The notes under the pieces were generated by a model, which was given only the letters and a program-made list of their open reading frames with translations, did not search any database and was not told the DNA's origin. A program made the position numbers and the translations under genes. Below are positions 26,720 to 35,821 of a DNA stretch of 64,000 bases, in pieces (the first letter of the stretch is position 1; every line of letters begins with the position of its first letter). The stretch lies in contig NZ_PVRV01000020.1 in the NCBI RefSeq assembly GCF_003012345.1, positions 62,001 to 126,000 on the forward strand, given 5' to 3'. The DNA comes from Phytohalomonas tamaricis. GTDB taxonomy: Bacteria; Pseudomonadota; Gammaproteobacteria; Pseudomonadales; Halomonadaceae.

Positions 26720-27067
26720 CCCCACCCCCGGTTGTTACGACCTCTGCCGTTATAAGAGTTGCCCAAGCAACGTTGGCAATGTCATTTCTGCCACCCTATA
26801 AAACTTTAGTTGTCTTGCCCAGTACAACAGGACGCGGCCAAAGCGCGTACGGCGTCTATACGACATCCCGCGTCCTAGCAGGTCAGACCCATAGCGATGC
26901 TATTTTCCCGAATGCTGCCTGCTGGCGAATTTTTGCCGTCCTCGGTATTAGCCGTACACGCGCAATTGGCCTTACAATAGCCACCAACGATGCCAAGCGT
27001 TCATGAACGCTTACTTATCCAGATTTTTTGTTGCCCTTTTCACGTAGCCAAAGGATAGCCCGGTCAC
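26720..27067. other. 348-bp divergent intergenic region
   Basis: It separates the CoA-transferase gene and proS. It holds GTTGC-ccaa-GCAAC at 26758-26771 overlapping TTGCC-N11-GGCAA at 26759-26779, a dyad close to the CoA-transferase start that could bind a regulator. I see no clear hexamer pair for proS and no ORF with a supported start. Confidence 0.45.
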
Positions 27068-28777
27068 ATGCGTGCCAGTCAGTTGCTGATCTCGACCTTG
27101 AAGGAAACTCCCGCCGATGCAGAAATCATCAGCCATCAGCTGATGCTGCGAGCCGGCATGATCCGCAGACTCGCCTCGGGTTTGTATACGTGGCTACCGT
27201 TTGGACTCAGAACACTACGCAAGGTTGAACGTATCGTGCGCGAGGAGATGGACCGTGCCGGTGCTCAGGAAGTATTGATGCCGGCTGTCCAGCCTGGTGA
27301 GCTGTGGCAGGAATCCGGCCGCTGGGAGCAATACGGTCCGGAGCTTTTGCGTGTGCACGATCGCCATAACCGTGAATTCTGCATAGGCCCGACCCATGAA
27401 GAAGTCATTACGGATCTGATCAGAAAAGAGATAAATTCGTATAAGCAATTACCCAGCAATTTCTATCAGATTCAGACCAAGTTTCGTGATGAGATCCGTC
27501 CACGCTTTGGCGTGATGCGTTCACGTGAATTCATCATGAAGGATGCTTACTCCTTCCATGTTGACCAGACATCACTGGCTGAAACCTATCAAGCAATGTA
27601 TGACGCCTATAGCCGCATCTTTACTCGGCTAGGCCTCGATTTTCGTGCTGTCATGGCTGACAACGGCTCGATCGGCGGTGAGGGCTCGCATGAGTTCCAC
27701 GTACTGGCCGCATCGGGAGAAGACGCCATCGTTTTCTCCACCGGTTCCGACTATGCCGCCAATATCGAGAAGGCAGAAGCCGTACCCCACGGTATGGATC
27801 GCGCTGCGCCTCAAGAAGCGATGCATCTGGTCGATACTCCTGATGCCAAGACGATTGCCGCACTGGTCGACCAGCACGGCTTGGCGATCGAGAAAACGAT
27901 CAAGACATTGATCGTAGAAGGTGCCGAAGGCGGCCTGGTAGCGTTGCTGGTACGCGGCGATCATGAGCTCAATGAAATCAAGGCCGAGAATCTGCCGGAA
28001 GTAAAGGCACCACTGACCATGGCCAGCGATGAAGACGTACGTCAGGCCGTGGGTGCAGGCTTCGGATCGCTCGGTCCGGTGGGGCTCGATATGCCGATTA
28101 TCGCCGACCGCAGCGTACTGTTGATGAGCGATTTCGGTGCGGGCGCTAACATCGATGGCAAGCATTACTTCGGCATCAATTGGGAACGCGACCTGCCTCT
28201 GGCCAAGGAAGCCGATTTACGTAACGTGATTGAAGGCGACCCATCGCCTGACGGACTCGGCACACTCTCCATCGCGCGCGGCATCGAGGTAGGACATATT
28301 TTCCAGCTCGGCACCAAATATTCCAATGCAATGAATGCAACAGTATTGGATGAAAACGGCAAGGCCGTACCGTTGATGATGGGCTGCTACGGCATCGGCG
28401 TGACGCGTGTAGTCGCAGCAGCGATCGAGCAGAACCACGACGAGCGCGGCATCATCTGGCCAGAGGCACTTGCCCCCTATTCAGTTGCGCTAGTGCCGAT
28501 GAACGCTCACAAATCGGAGCTCGTCCGCGAAACGGCGGAGCATCTCTATAGCCAGCTGCAGGCTGCCGGTATCGATGTCTTACTTGATGATCGTGATATT
28601 CGGCCTGGGGTCAAATTTGCCGATTTGGAATTGATGGGAATTCCTCATCGCATTGTCATCGGCGAGCGTGGCTTGAACAATGGCGAACTGGAATACAAGG
28701 GACGGAAAGATGATGAGGCGACACTTGTGCCTCAAGCCACAATTATCGATTTCCTGGCTGAGAGGATGGGCCGCTAG
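27068..28777 (+). CDS. proS: prolyl-tRNA synthetase (bacterial type with editing domain)
   Basis: ProS charges tRNA-Pro and clears mischarged Ala-tRNA-Pro. The 569 residues match the long bacterial type. Class II motif 2 is seen in [26 protein letters not shown] (about 140-165). The inserted YbaK-like editing domain spans roughly 225-400 ([28 protein letters not shown]). Motif 3 is [17 protein letters not shown], and a C-terminal anticodon-binding domain follows. An AAGGA lies 12 nt before the ATG. Its last 68 nt overlap the lytic transglycosylase gene. Confidence 0.97.
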   Translation: MRASQLLISTLKETPADAEIISHQLMLRAGMIRRLASGLYTWLPFGLRTLRKVERIVREEMDRAGAQEVLMPAVQPGELWQESGRWEQYGPELLRVHDRHNREFCIGPTHEEVITDLIRKEINSYKQLPSNFYQIQTKFRDEIRPRFGVMRSREFIMKDAYSFHVDQTSLAETYQAMYDAYSRIFTRLGLDFRAVMADNGSIGGEGSHEFHVLAASGEDAIVFSTGSDYAANIEKAEAVPHGMDRAAPQEAMHLVDTPDAKTIAALVDQHGLAIEKTIKTLIVEGAEGGLVALLVRGDHELNEIKAENLPEVKAPLTMASDEDVRQAVGAGFGSLGPVGLDMPIIADRSVLLMSDFGAGANIDGKHYFGINWERDLPLAKEADLRNVIEGDPSPDGLGTLSIARGIEVGHIFQLGTKYSNAMNATVLDENGKAVPLMMGCYGIGVTRVVAAAIEQNHDERGIIWPEALAPYSVALVPMNAHKSELVRETAEHLYSQLQAAGIDVLLDDRDIRPGVKFADLELMGIPHRIVIGERGLNNGELEYKGRKDDEATLVPQATIIDFLAERMGR

Positions 28778-29348
28778 GCTCACCCTCGCTGCATCAGTGT
28801 GGGGGCTTAACGGCCCCACACTCGCCGCAGCTACCATTTCTGAAGCTGACCTACCCCACGCTCTTCTGACCACACTCGAAGCTGTAATGAGCGATACGCA
28901 CGGCTTCGAGGATCATTACGATGCCGAAGTTTGGCTGCTCGATATGCGTCATCGCCTAACGCCATATGTCACCCATGATAATCAGCGATTTGAGCTCCTG
29001 AGCCTTGTCCAGCGCGAGTCCCGCCGCGCAGGCCTGAATCCCGAGTTAGTGCTTGCCCTTATTCAGATCGAAAGTCGTTTTGCTGCAGATGCGGTGTCAA
29101 GTGCTGGCGCACAAGGATTAATGCAGGTGATGCCGTTTTGGAAGAAAGAGATTGGCCGCCCCGCAGATGATCTTTTTGATCCGGCAACCAATCTAGAGTA
29201 CGGCTGTACCATTCTGGCCTTCTATCTCAAACAAGAGCGCGGTGACATGACCAAAGCCTTGGCGCGCTACAACGGTAGCCGTCACCAGACTTGGTATCCG
29301 GAAAGAGTGCTGGAGGCCTGGACACACCACTGGTGGGTGAGCCAATAG
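28710..29348 (+). CDS. periplasmic lytic transglycosylase (SLT domain)
   Basis: The product cleaves the MurNAc-GlcNAc bond of peptidoglycan with 1,6-anhydro formation. Starting at the ATG at 28710 (AAGGGA seven bases upstream) it has 212 residues: a basic n-region of some 20 residues, a hydrophobic segment ([17 protein letters not shown]) as export signal, then an SLT domain. The catalytic Glu is in [19 protein letters not shown] and ARYNGS are the other family motifs. The start lies inside proS in another frame, a 68-nt overlap, so translation is probably coupled. A shorter form starting with CTG near 28757 is possible. Confidence 0.82.
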   Translation: MMRRHLCLKPQLSISWLRGWAARLTLAASVWGLNGPTLAAATISEADLPHALLTTLEAVMSDTHGFEDHYDAEVWLLDMRHRLTPYVTHDNQRFELLSLVQRESRRAGLNPELVLALIQIESRFAADAVSSAGAQGLMQVMPFWKKEIGRPADDLFDPATNLEYGCTILAFYLKQERGDMTKALARYNGSRHQTWYPERVLEAWTHHWWVSQ

Positions 29349-29367
29349 GCTCTCGCCAGCAATCACA

Positions 29368-29874
29368 TCAGTGGCGATAACCTTCGACATCCCGATGTGA
29401 GATGCTGGGCTCCAATGGATGACCTACCGCCAGTTCATCACGCGTAGCCTCCCGGATGGCGAGGATTTCAACCTCATACACTAGCGTTTTTCCTGCCAAC
29501 GGATGATTGGCATCGACCGTGACTTGCGCCTCGTTGATATCGACTACCGTCACGACACGCTCATTACCTGGCATACCAGCCTGGAAGCGCATGCCGTGCT
29601 CAAGATGTGTGGCGTTATCGAAAGCATTGCGCGCCACTTTTTGTACGAGAGCTTCATTACGAGCGCCATAAGCGCGCTCAGGCGTTAACGTAATGCAAAG
29701 GGTTTCACCTACCCCATGCTTGTCTAAGGCCATTTCCAGTCCGGCCACAATATTGTTATGACCGTGGAGGTAATGAAGAGGCATATTGCGTGCTCGTGTA
29801 TTATCCAGGAGCTGCCCGCCTTCATCGCTCAAGAGGTAATGAAGACTTACGACACGGTGCATATTGATCGACAT
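29368..29874 (-). CDS. slyD: SlyD-like FKBP-type peptidyl-prolyl isomerase
   Basis: The 168-residue protein has a split FKBP domain with an inserted IF chaperone flap, as in SlyD: PLHYLHGHNNIVAGLEMALD (FKBP part), GETLCITLTPERAYGARN, then the flap and VDANHPLAGKTLVYEVEIL. The His/Cys-rich nickel-binding tail of E. coli SlyD is missing; only scattered His remain (ISHRDVEGYRH). AAGG precedes the first ATG. It lies 12 nt downstream of rfaH, probably in one transcript. Confidence 0.88.
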   Translation of the reverse strand: MSINMHRVVSLHYLLSDEGGQLLDNTRARNMPLHYLHGHNNIVAGLEMALDKHGVGETLCITLTPERAYGARNEALVQKVARNAFDNATHLEHGMRFQAGMPGNERVVTVVDINEAQVTVDANHPLAGKTLVYEVEILAIREATRDELAVGHPLEPSISHRDVEGYRH

Positions 29875-29886
29875 GCTTGACCTTTA

Positions 29887-30408
29887 TTATTCCACGCTGC
29901 GTACTTGCTTGACTGAAAACGCCATGTGCTGCTGGCGCTGTAGAATACTCAACAATACGATAACGCGCTCCTCACCTTTACGATTGATAAAGACCCCCTC
30001 GAGATCCTTAAAGGGCCCGTCGGTAATCTCAACCTTGGCACCGGGGCGGAAGTAAGCGTTGGCATTGTCGTGATTCTCGCTTTCGCTTGCCTGAGTCATC
30101 AACGTTTCTATCAATCCATCCGGAACAGCAGCCGGCTCCCTGCCAAAGGAAACAAGTTTTAAAACGCCTCGCGTCGAACGGATGGGCCGCCAATTGCTCG
30201 CCTGTCTGTCGAGTCGAATAAAAAGATAATACGGAAACAGCGGCTCACGCTGCGTTTCAACCTTGCCACGTCGCTTGCGTTCAACCTCAAGTACGGGGTG
30301 AAAAATATGATAATTCTGACGCATCAAATGCTCAGCGGCTCGAAAGGACTCGCCTCCCTTGCACTGTATGGCATACCAGCGCAACTGTTCATCGGCATTT
30401 TCGCTCAT
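29887..30408 (-). CDS. rfaH: transcription antitermination factor RfaH
   Basis: RfaH is a NusG paralogue recruited to ops elements in the non-template strand and drives long operons for LPS, capsule or secreted proteins. The 173-residue protein has an NGN domain (RWYAIQCKGGESFRAAEHL, FPYYLFIRLD, TRGVLKLVSFG) and a C-terminal KOW domain (YFRPGAKVEITDGPFKDLEGVF). The length and the QCKGGE block set it apart from NusG. Its targets are outside this window. It is divergent from ampG and precedes slyD. Confidence 0.9.
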   Translation of the reverse strand: MSENADEQLRWYAIQCKGGESFRAAEHLMRQNYHIFHPVLEVERKRRGKVETQREPLFPYYLFIRLDRQASNWRPIRSTRGVLKLVSFGREPAAVPDGLIETLMTQASESENHDNANAYFRPGAKVEITDGPFKDLEGVFINRKGEERVIVLLSILQRQQHMAFSVKQVRSVE

Positions 30409-30508
30409 CTGGGATATCCTGCCTGGCTAGCCTCTGCGGCATTCCTTTGCGAGAATCGACCCTTTAAACCCGGTTCATTTTACGACTCTGCTCAAATAAG
30501 GCAATTCA

Positions 30509-31771
30509 TTGATTTCACTGAGAGAAATAAGAGAAGTATCTACTCGGCATGGTATCACATTCCTGATGGGGTTTGCTTCCGGACTACCACTTTTACTGAC
30601 CGGCAGCCTACTTCAAGCATGGATGACTGATGCTAATGTACCACTCGATGCTATAGGTTTTCTCGCACTTCTCAGTCTGCCTTATAGTCTCAAGTTTCTT
30701 TGGGCGCCGCTACTGGATAGCTGGTCACCCCCTTGGCTCGGTCGCCGCCGCGGCTGGCTGATCACCGTTCAGTTGCTGCTGACAGCGGCAATCATGAGCA
30801 TCGCTCTTTTTAGCCCAAGCACCCAACCGCTGTTGATAGGCTTGATCGCATTACTGATCAGCCTGTTCAGTGCCACGCAGGATATTGTCATCGATGCCTA
30901 TCGTCGTGAACATCTTCCTGAGCGGGAACTGGGATTAGGCTCCGGTTTCTATGTCTACGGCTATCGTGTCGGCATGCTGCTGGCTTCTGGCGGCGGCATG
31001 GTACTTGCTGATTTCATCGGCTTTCAGGCGACCTATCTGACCATGGGCGCCATTCTTGGCACTTGCATGCTGGTGACTTTACTGGCCCCTGAGCCCGATA
31101 AGGTATCTGCCTCCCTGCCGACCAACCAGGGCGGGTCGAAGCATCAGATACGGAGTACCTTCTGGGAGCCAATACGCAATTTTTTACAGCGCCCCAGCGC
31201 CTTGTGGCTTCTGTTATTCATCTTGCTTTACAAGCTTGGCGATTCAGTCGCCGGCAACCTGACGACGCCGTTCTACAAGGCGATTGGTTTTTCCAACAGT
31301 GAAATAGGCGCCACCGTCAAGATTTTTGGCCTCTGGCCAATGCTTGGCGGTATCTTTTTAGGCGGCTTCCTGATTGTTCGACTAGGTATCTACCGTTCAC
31401 TGTGGTGGTTCGGACTACTACAAATGATCTCCACAGCCGGCTTCATCTGGCTACATCACGTGGGTGATTCACTATTCTGGCTGGCAAGCGTAGTGAGCTT
31501 TGAGAATATCTCAGCAGGTATGGGCACGGCGGCGTTTACAGCGTTCATGGCGGCATTGACCGACAAGCGATTTACTGCCGGCCAATATGCATTGCTGTCA
31601 TCCATCATGAGTTTACCGCGCGTGGTCATTGCCGCTCCCGGCGGTATTCTTGCCAGTCATCTGGGCTGGGACGCCTTCTTCTGGATATGCACAATCGCTG
31701 CAATACCTGGGCTTTTGATGCTATGGCGCTTCAAGGAATGGCGCACAATGCTATCCCCTGAAGCGCGCTGA
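30509..31771 (+). CDS. ampG: AmpG-type muropeptide permease (MFS)
   Basis: AmpG imports GlcNAc-anhydroMurNAc peptides for peptidoglycan recycling. The 420-residue protein has about twelve membrane helices and typical AmpG blocks: GFASGLPLLLTGSLLQAWM, SLPYSLKFLWAPLLDSW, SATQDIVIDAYRRE, and FTAFMAALTDKRFTAGQYALLSS. It starts with TTG at 30509, seven bases after AAGG; an ATG in the first helix would remove part of it. A lytic transglycosylase that makes such muropeptides is encoded 1.2 kb away. Confidence 0.9.
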   Translation: MISLREIREVSTRHGITFLMGFASGLPLLLTGSLLQAWMTDANVPLDAIGFLALLSLPYSLKFLWAPLLDSWSPPWLGRRRGWLITVQLLLTAAIMSIALFSPSTQPLLIGLIALLISLFSATQDIVIDAYRREHLPERELGLGSGFYVYGYRVGMLLASGGGMVLADFIGFQATYLTMGAILGTCMLVTLLAPEPDKVSASLPTNQGGSKHQIRSTFWEPIRNFLQRPSALWLLLFILLYKLGDSVAGNLTTPFYKAIGFSNSEIGATVKIFGLWPMLGGIFLGGFLIVRLGIYRSLWWFGLLQMISTAGFIWLHHVGDSLFWLASVVSFENISAGMGTAAFTAFMAALTDKRFTAGQYALLSSIMSLPRVVIAAPGGILASHLGWDAFFWICTIAAIPGLLMLWRFKEWRTMLSPEAR

Positions 31772-31799
31772 CATCGCTTTTCAGAAACGAAGATGTGAT

Positions 31800-33632
31800 T
31801 TAAACGGCACGCTTTTTAAGCACCGACGAAAGCCACTCAAGCGCTCCTTGAGTCGTCACCCATTGATCACGCATTAATATGCGGTACTGCCACGCCTCAG
31901 CACGAGATCCCGGCGACGGTGCATCGTCGCTGAGCGGCTCTCGACGAGGATTCTCATTAATCAGAAGAGACAGCACATGGGCATTGGCAGCCTGAACATT
32001 TTCAAGCGCTTGTCGCGCCTCATCGCGGCGAGACAGACGAAACAAGGCTAACGCACGGCCGATCAGCAACCCCAGCCAGCGTCTATCGTCGTCACCGCTC
32101 TCTTCTATGCTCTCGATAAGTTTCAATGCCTCGATATTTCGATCTTCGCGAAGTAGCTGCTCAAGGACGAGTTCCCGCAGTCCAAGATTGTCCTCGTCAT
32201 CAAGTTTCAGCAGCCGCTCAGCAAGCTCACGGGAACGCCGTCTATCTCCTCGCTCCATACCAATGACCAGTGCGAGCCCCAGACGAAACACAATGGCATT
32301 GTCGCCATCATCCCAGAGAAAAGGCTTCTGTCTCGCTTCGATATGACCCAACCATTGATCGAAGCGTTGTACCAAAGGCTCAAAGAAGGGCTTGACCATC
32401 CACGGCAGGTTGCCAAAACGACTCGTCAATGACATGGCTAGCTCCTGCGTTACTGGAGGAGATGACAGCCAAGACGGATGCAGACAGAGTTCCCCTAGCC
32501 ACTCGCGTGCATTGAACCAGGGATCGTTGTTAAGCCCCAGCGCAGAATCCTTATCTACCGTACTACTGAATACATGTTGCCAAGCGCTGTAATAGGCACT
32601 ATCGATATCGCTTTGCTGATATTCGAGATAGCCCTTGGCATTGACCGCCAGCGCTAGGGGGGGCGCATCCTCAAGATAAGTAAGCTGCTCCTGGAAAATG
32701 GCCAGCGGCTCGGCAAGCTCCTCCTCAGAATAAATCATCTGTTCGGCAAGTGCCGCCGCCGGGTTTTCTGCAAGCGTGGCCAGGAAATCGAGTTGCTCCG
32801 GCTCGATATCATCGCGTTTCGATAGCCTTCGCCACCAGAAATTGGCTCGCTCACGCGCTTCCTCGCCATGCCCTTCATGCAGCAACAGCATGGTTTCGAT
32901 ATAAGCCAGCGCTGGCGAGTTAGGAATCGTCTGAAGCGCATGCAGAAAAGTCTCACGCGCGTTGTTGAGATCATCACTGTCGAGATACATCAGACACAGC
33001 CGCTCAAGCGCTGCACCACGCAGGAAAGGAGGCCCATGATCGACGGCATTATCAAACAATGCCGCCTTCTTGCGGCTAAAACCTCGCTCCTGATAAAGAT
33101 TCGTCAGCAACTCAAAGGCCGGTTCGGACTGCTCAGGCAGATGATTCCAATCCGGGCACTGGAACAATGCTTCAAGAATGATCTGCGCGCGCCCCAACTG
33201 GCCGGTTTCGGCACCGATGATGCCCGCCTCCAGCAGTGACTGAGCCGGAACGCGGCACGAATTCAGGGCGCGGCGTAACATCGGGCCTTTCCAAGACTTG
33301 AGCGACAGCATCCACATCAGATGAGGAGGGATCGCACCGGGTAATTCGACGTGGCCACAGCACTGATTGAAACGCAACCCTGAATCACACCAGCACGGCT
33401 CATCCGGATCCGGTCTCGCCAACGGCTCACAATTAAAGTCAAGGCGAATCAATGGCGTTTGATTCCAAAGCTCAGGCGCCAACGCCTGAGCCAATGCCAT
33501 GTCCTGGCCCAGCAATTTCACACCTTCCTGACGCGCCCAGCGCATCAACGAAGGGTAATGCTCATCATCACGAATAGCTTCGAGTGCGCCACTGGCATAA
33601 CTTAGAAGCTGTTCTACCCACTGCGCCAGCAT
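31800..33632 (-). CDS. SEC-C motif protein with TPR-like repeats
   Basis: The 610-residue cytoplasmic protein has a SEC-C zinc motif, CxC-x8-CC, at Cys80, Cys82, Cys91 and Cys92 (PCWCDSGLRFNQCCG). The remaining 500 residues are helical and repeat-like, with TPR-style segments. SEC-C motifs are found at the end of SecA and in many proteins of unknown role; here the motif is internal, near the N-terminus. There is no signal peptide or enzyme motif. GGAGGGG precedes the ATG. I do not recognise a specific function; protein-protein scaffolding is an inference. Confidence 0.7.
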   Translation of the reverse strand: MLAQWVEQLLSYASGALEAIRDDEHYPSLMRWARQEGVKLLGQDMALAQALAPELWNQTPLIRLDFNCEPLARPDPDEPCWCDSGLRFNQCCGHVELPGAIPPHLMWMLSLKSWKGPMLRRALNSCRVPAQSLLEAGIIGAETGQLGRAQIILEALFQCPDWNHLPEQSEPAFELLTNLYQERGFSRKKAALFDNAVDHGPPFLRGAALERLCLMYLDSDDLNNARETFLHALQTIPNSPALAYIETMLLLHEGHGEEARERANFWWRRLSKRDDIEPEQLDFLATLAENPAAALAEQMIYSEEELAEPLAIFQEQLTYLEDAPPLALAVNAKGYLEYQQSDIDSAYYSAWQHVFSSTVDKDSALGLNNDPWFNAREWLGELCLHPSWLSSPPVTQELAMSLTSRFGNLPWMVKPFFEPLVQRFDQWLGHIEARQKPFLWDDGDNAIVFRLGLALVIGMERGDRRRSRELAERLLKLDDEDNLGLRELVLEQLLREDRNIEALKLIESIEESGDDDRRWLGLLIGRALALFRLSRRDEARQALENVQAANAHVLSLLINENPRREPLSDDAPSPGSRAEAWQYRILMRDQWVTTQGALEWLSSVLKKRAV

Positions 33633-33804
33633 AGTGCCCCTCCGCTCAATATCACTTTATCGTAGCATGCGATCGTTATTGTCCCCAGAACGACCAATAA
33701 CCGCTTATGCAATAAGGACTACCGTGCTGGCGACCGTCATGATGCAATGCTAACGTATCGACGGTCGCCCAATCGGTTCGATTCCAGTCAGCCAAGGATA
33801 TACC

Positions 33805-35724
33805 GTGTTTTCACCGCAGCTGCTGTTCCGCCGTCGCCCTAACGCTGCTTCCAGCGATGCGCCACAGATTCGCCTTGAGCGCGAGGGTCGCGATGAAATC
33901 AGACGTATCACGGCTGCAGTAGAAAAAGTCCCCTGGTCGGTCAGTCTTCTGCAAATTCTCTGGACCGCTGGCCCCGTTACGCTTATCGGTGCATGGGGAG
34001 GATATCTCCTCGGCTATGGCAAGGCACCGACGGTTGAAAACTACGTATTCTTCATTTCGTATACGGTTATTACCGGTGTCGCCGGGATATTAGCCAATAT
34101 TGCACATAACCTTACCAAGGGCCGCAAATACGAGCGTACCGAGGCCAAGATCTCGCGCGTTATCGAAACCTTGCCCGAGCTTATTCTGGCCACGCGCAAC
34201 CTGATCGTCGAAAGCCTAGAAGGTGATGCAAGAAGACGCGAGGCCGCTGCCATGCTGCTGCGCAAGCAGGATCTATCCCCCGAAGGCGTGGAACTGGCCG
34301 CTCTGGAGCTGCTTGATGACAGTGACAGCGCGCGCATCATTGCACAAATTGACGTCTATCGTCGTGTCGGGCTCTCCTCGCGTATTGGGGATATTATTGC
34401 CCTGCACCGCGAAACGCTGGAACCTCAACTCAACGAACTGGCCGGCATTGCTCCCGATGCCATCTCACTGCTGCGCGAGCGTTTCATGGGCAACGCACCG
34501 GATCTGCATAACGGGGTTCCCCGGGATGACAACTTTATCGAACGCATTCTTGCCGCCATCGAACAGGATAACGAGTTACTGATGACGCTGCAGGACGTTG
34601 AGGAAATGCTCATCCTCGCGTTCGAGCTGATCAGTGGACGTGAGATCCCTATGCTGACTTTCGAGTATCGCGGACGTTGGCACTTGGCCCGAGCACTCGA
34701 CAACCTTGAAGATGCCCGTTCACGTTACCGTATCGCCCAAGCCACGGGGCTTTCACGTCTGAAAGCACTAACAGTCTATCTAGCTGAACAATCCGGTACG
34801 CTGGTAGAAGATGCTGCCGCTGGCTTACGCGCTGAAGTATTGCTAGCCCGCTCAAGACAAGCGCTAGATGCTTTGGCCGAGCAAATTCAGCATCTTGCCC
34901 AGGCGCTTAATGCTGGCCATGACGAGTATCGCCTGCAGTTACGTAATAAAGCCGACATTCTGACTAATGCTATTCGCCTGTTTAAAACAGTTCAGGATGC
35001 TTACGACCAGGTTGGGCGCAGTCACGCCGTCCTGCTTAGAATGAGTGAGCGCTGGGAGCGTGTTGCTGAGGGGTTATCCGATAACGCTACCCGCTTGCGC
35101 ATTGGACCGGGTCGGCGCGGGTTACGTATCAAGGAAGCGACGATTGCCCTTGATGACCGGGCCAAGGCCGAAGTGTGCAAGCAATTAGCACCCCATATGC
35201 AAGCGATTCGCGAGCGCCGCAAAGCTAATGCTCAGCGGGCCGATACCGGCCGCGACATCGCCCTTACCGTGGGCGTCGATACGGCCAAGCGCTTGGCTAT
35301 CGATATAGCGCTTGCCCTTGAGCCTCATGTGCATCTTTCCCGCCCCGAGGTTCAGCGTGCCGTCAATACGTCCAATGCTGCCTACTTCGGTCAGCTCGAG
35401 CCTGGGCTTTCCGCTGCAGCCAAGGCTGCATTGGGTGCCGTCATGGTCAAGGAAATCGATATCGATCTCTCACGAACCGCCGAATCACTGGCGCTGGCGC
35501 TGGTGCGACATTATCGCGTCGAGCTTCAACCCGAAGCGATCGAATTTCTGAAAACAACCTATGGTGCTCGTGAAGCTACGCTCACAATGTTATCGAATCA
35601 TGATCCCTCTACCCATCGCTCCGTCAGCTTTCTGAGCCACCGCCCTCCAATGATTGGCGCACCGCCGCGACGCTGGTACCGCGCGCTCGTTCAGGCACGC
35701 CGTGCGCTCGACAACAAGAAGTGA
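33805..35724 (+). CDS. unrecognised membrane-anchored helical protein
   Basis: I do not recognise this 639-residue protein. It starts with GTG after an AAGGA site. Two hydrophobic helices lie near the N-terminus (about 46-70, SLLQILWTAGPVTLIGAWG; about 79-102, ENYVFFISYTVITGVAGIL), with positively charged flanks that suggest both ends are cytoplasmic. From about 105 onwards the chain is charged and almost entirely helical, probably with coiled coils (for example LRAEVLLARSRQALDALAEQ). No catalytic motif is visible. It precedes topB by 97 nt with no terminator, so they may share a transcript. Confidence 0.7.
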   Translation: MFSPQLLFRRRPNAASSDAPQIRLEREGRDEIRRITAAVEKVPWSVSLLQILWTAGPVTLIGAWGGYLLGYGKAPTVENYVFFISYTVITGVAGILANIAHNLTKGRKYERTEAKISRVIETLPELILATRNLIVESLEGDARRREAAAMLLRKQDLSPEGVELAALELLDDSDSARIIAQIDVYRRVGLSSRIGDIIALHRETLEPQLNELAGIAPDAISLLRERFMGNAPDLHNGVPRDDNFIERILAAIEQDNELLMTLQDVEEMLILAFELISGREIPMLTFEYRGRWHLARALDNLEDARSRYRIAQATGLSRLKALTVYLAEQSGTLVEDAAAGLRAEVLLARSRQALDALAEQIQHLAQALNAGHDEYRLQLRNKADILTNAIRLFKTVQDAYDQVGRSHAVLLRMSERWERVAEGLSDNATRLRIGPGRRGLRIKEATIALDDRAKAEVCKQLAPHMQAIRERRKANAQRADTGRDIALTVGVDTAKRLAIDIALALEPHVHLSRPEVQRAVNTSNAAYFGQLEPGLSAAAKAALGAVMVKEIDIDLSRTAESLALALVRHYRVELQPEAIEFLKTTYGAREATLTMLSNHDPSTHRSVSFLSHRPPMIGAPPRRWYRALVQARRALDNKK

Positions 35725-35821
35725 CGCTAGAAGATGCTCGCATGACGGTTAAATCATCGTTTATGATACTGGATAAACATCCAGCCGTTAGAGCCCCGTC
35801 ATTTGAGAGTCGCTTCATCTC

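Noticed and set aside
26641-27006. 121-codon ORF between the CoA-transferase gene and proS
   Set aside because: It starts within the CoA-transferase gene on the opposite strand and shows no start signal or recognisable motif.
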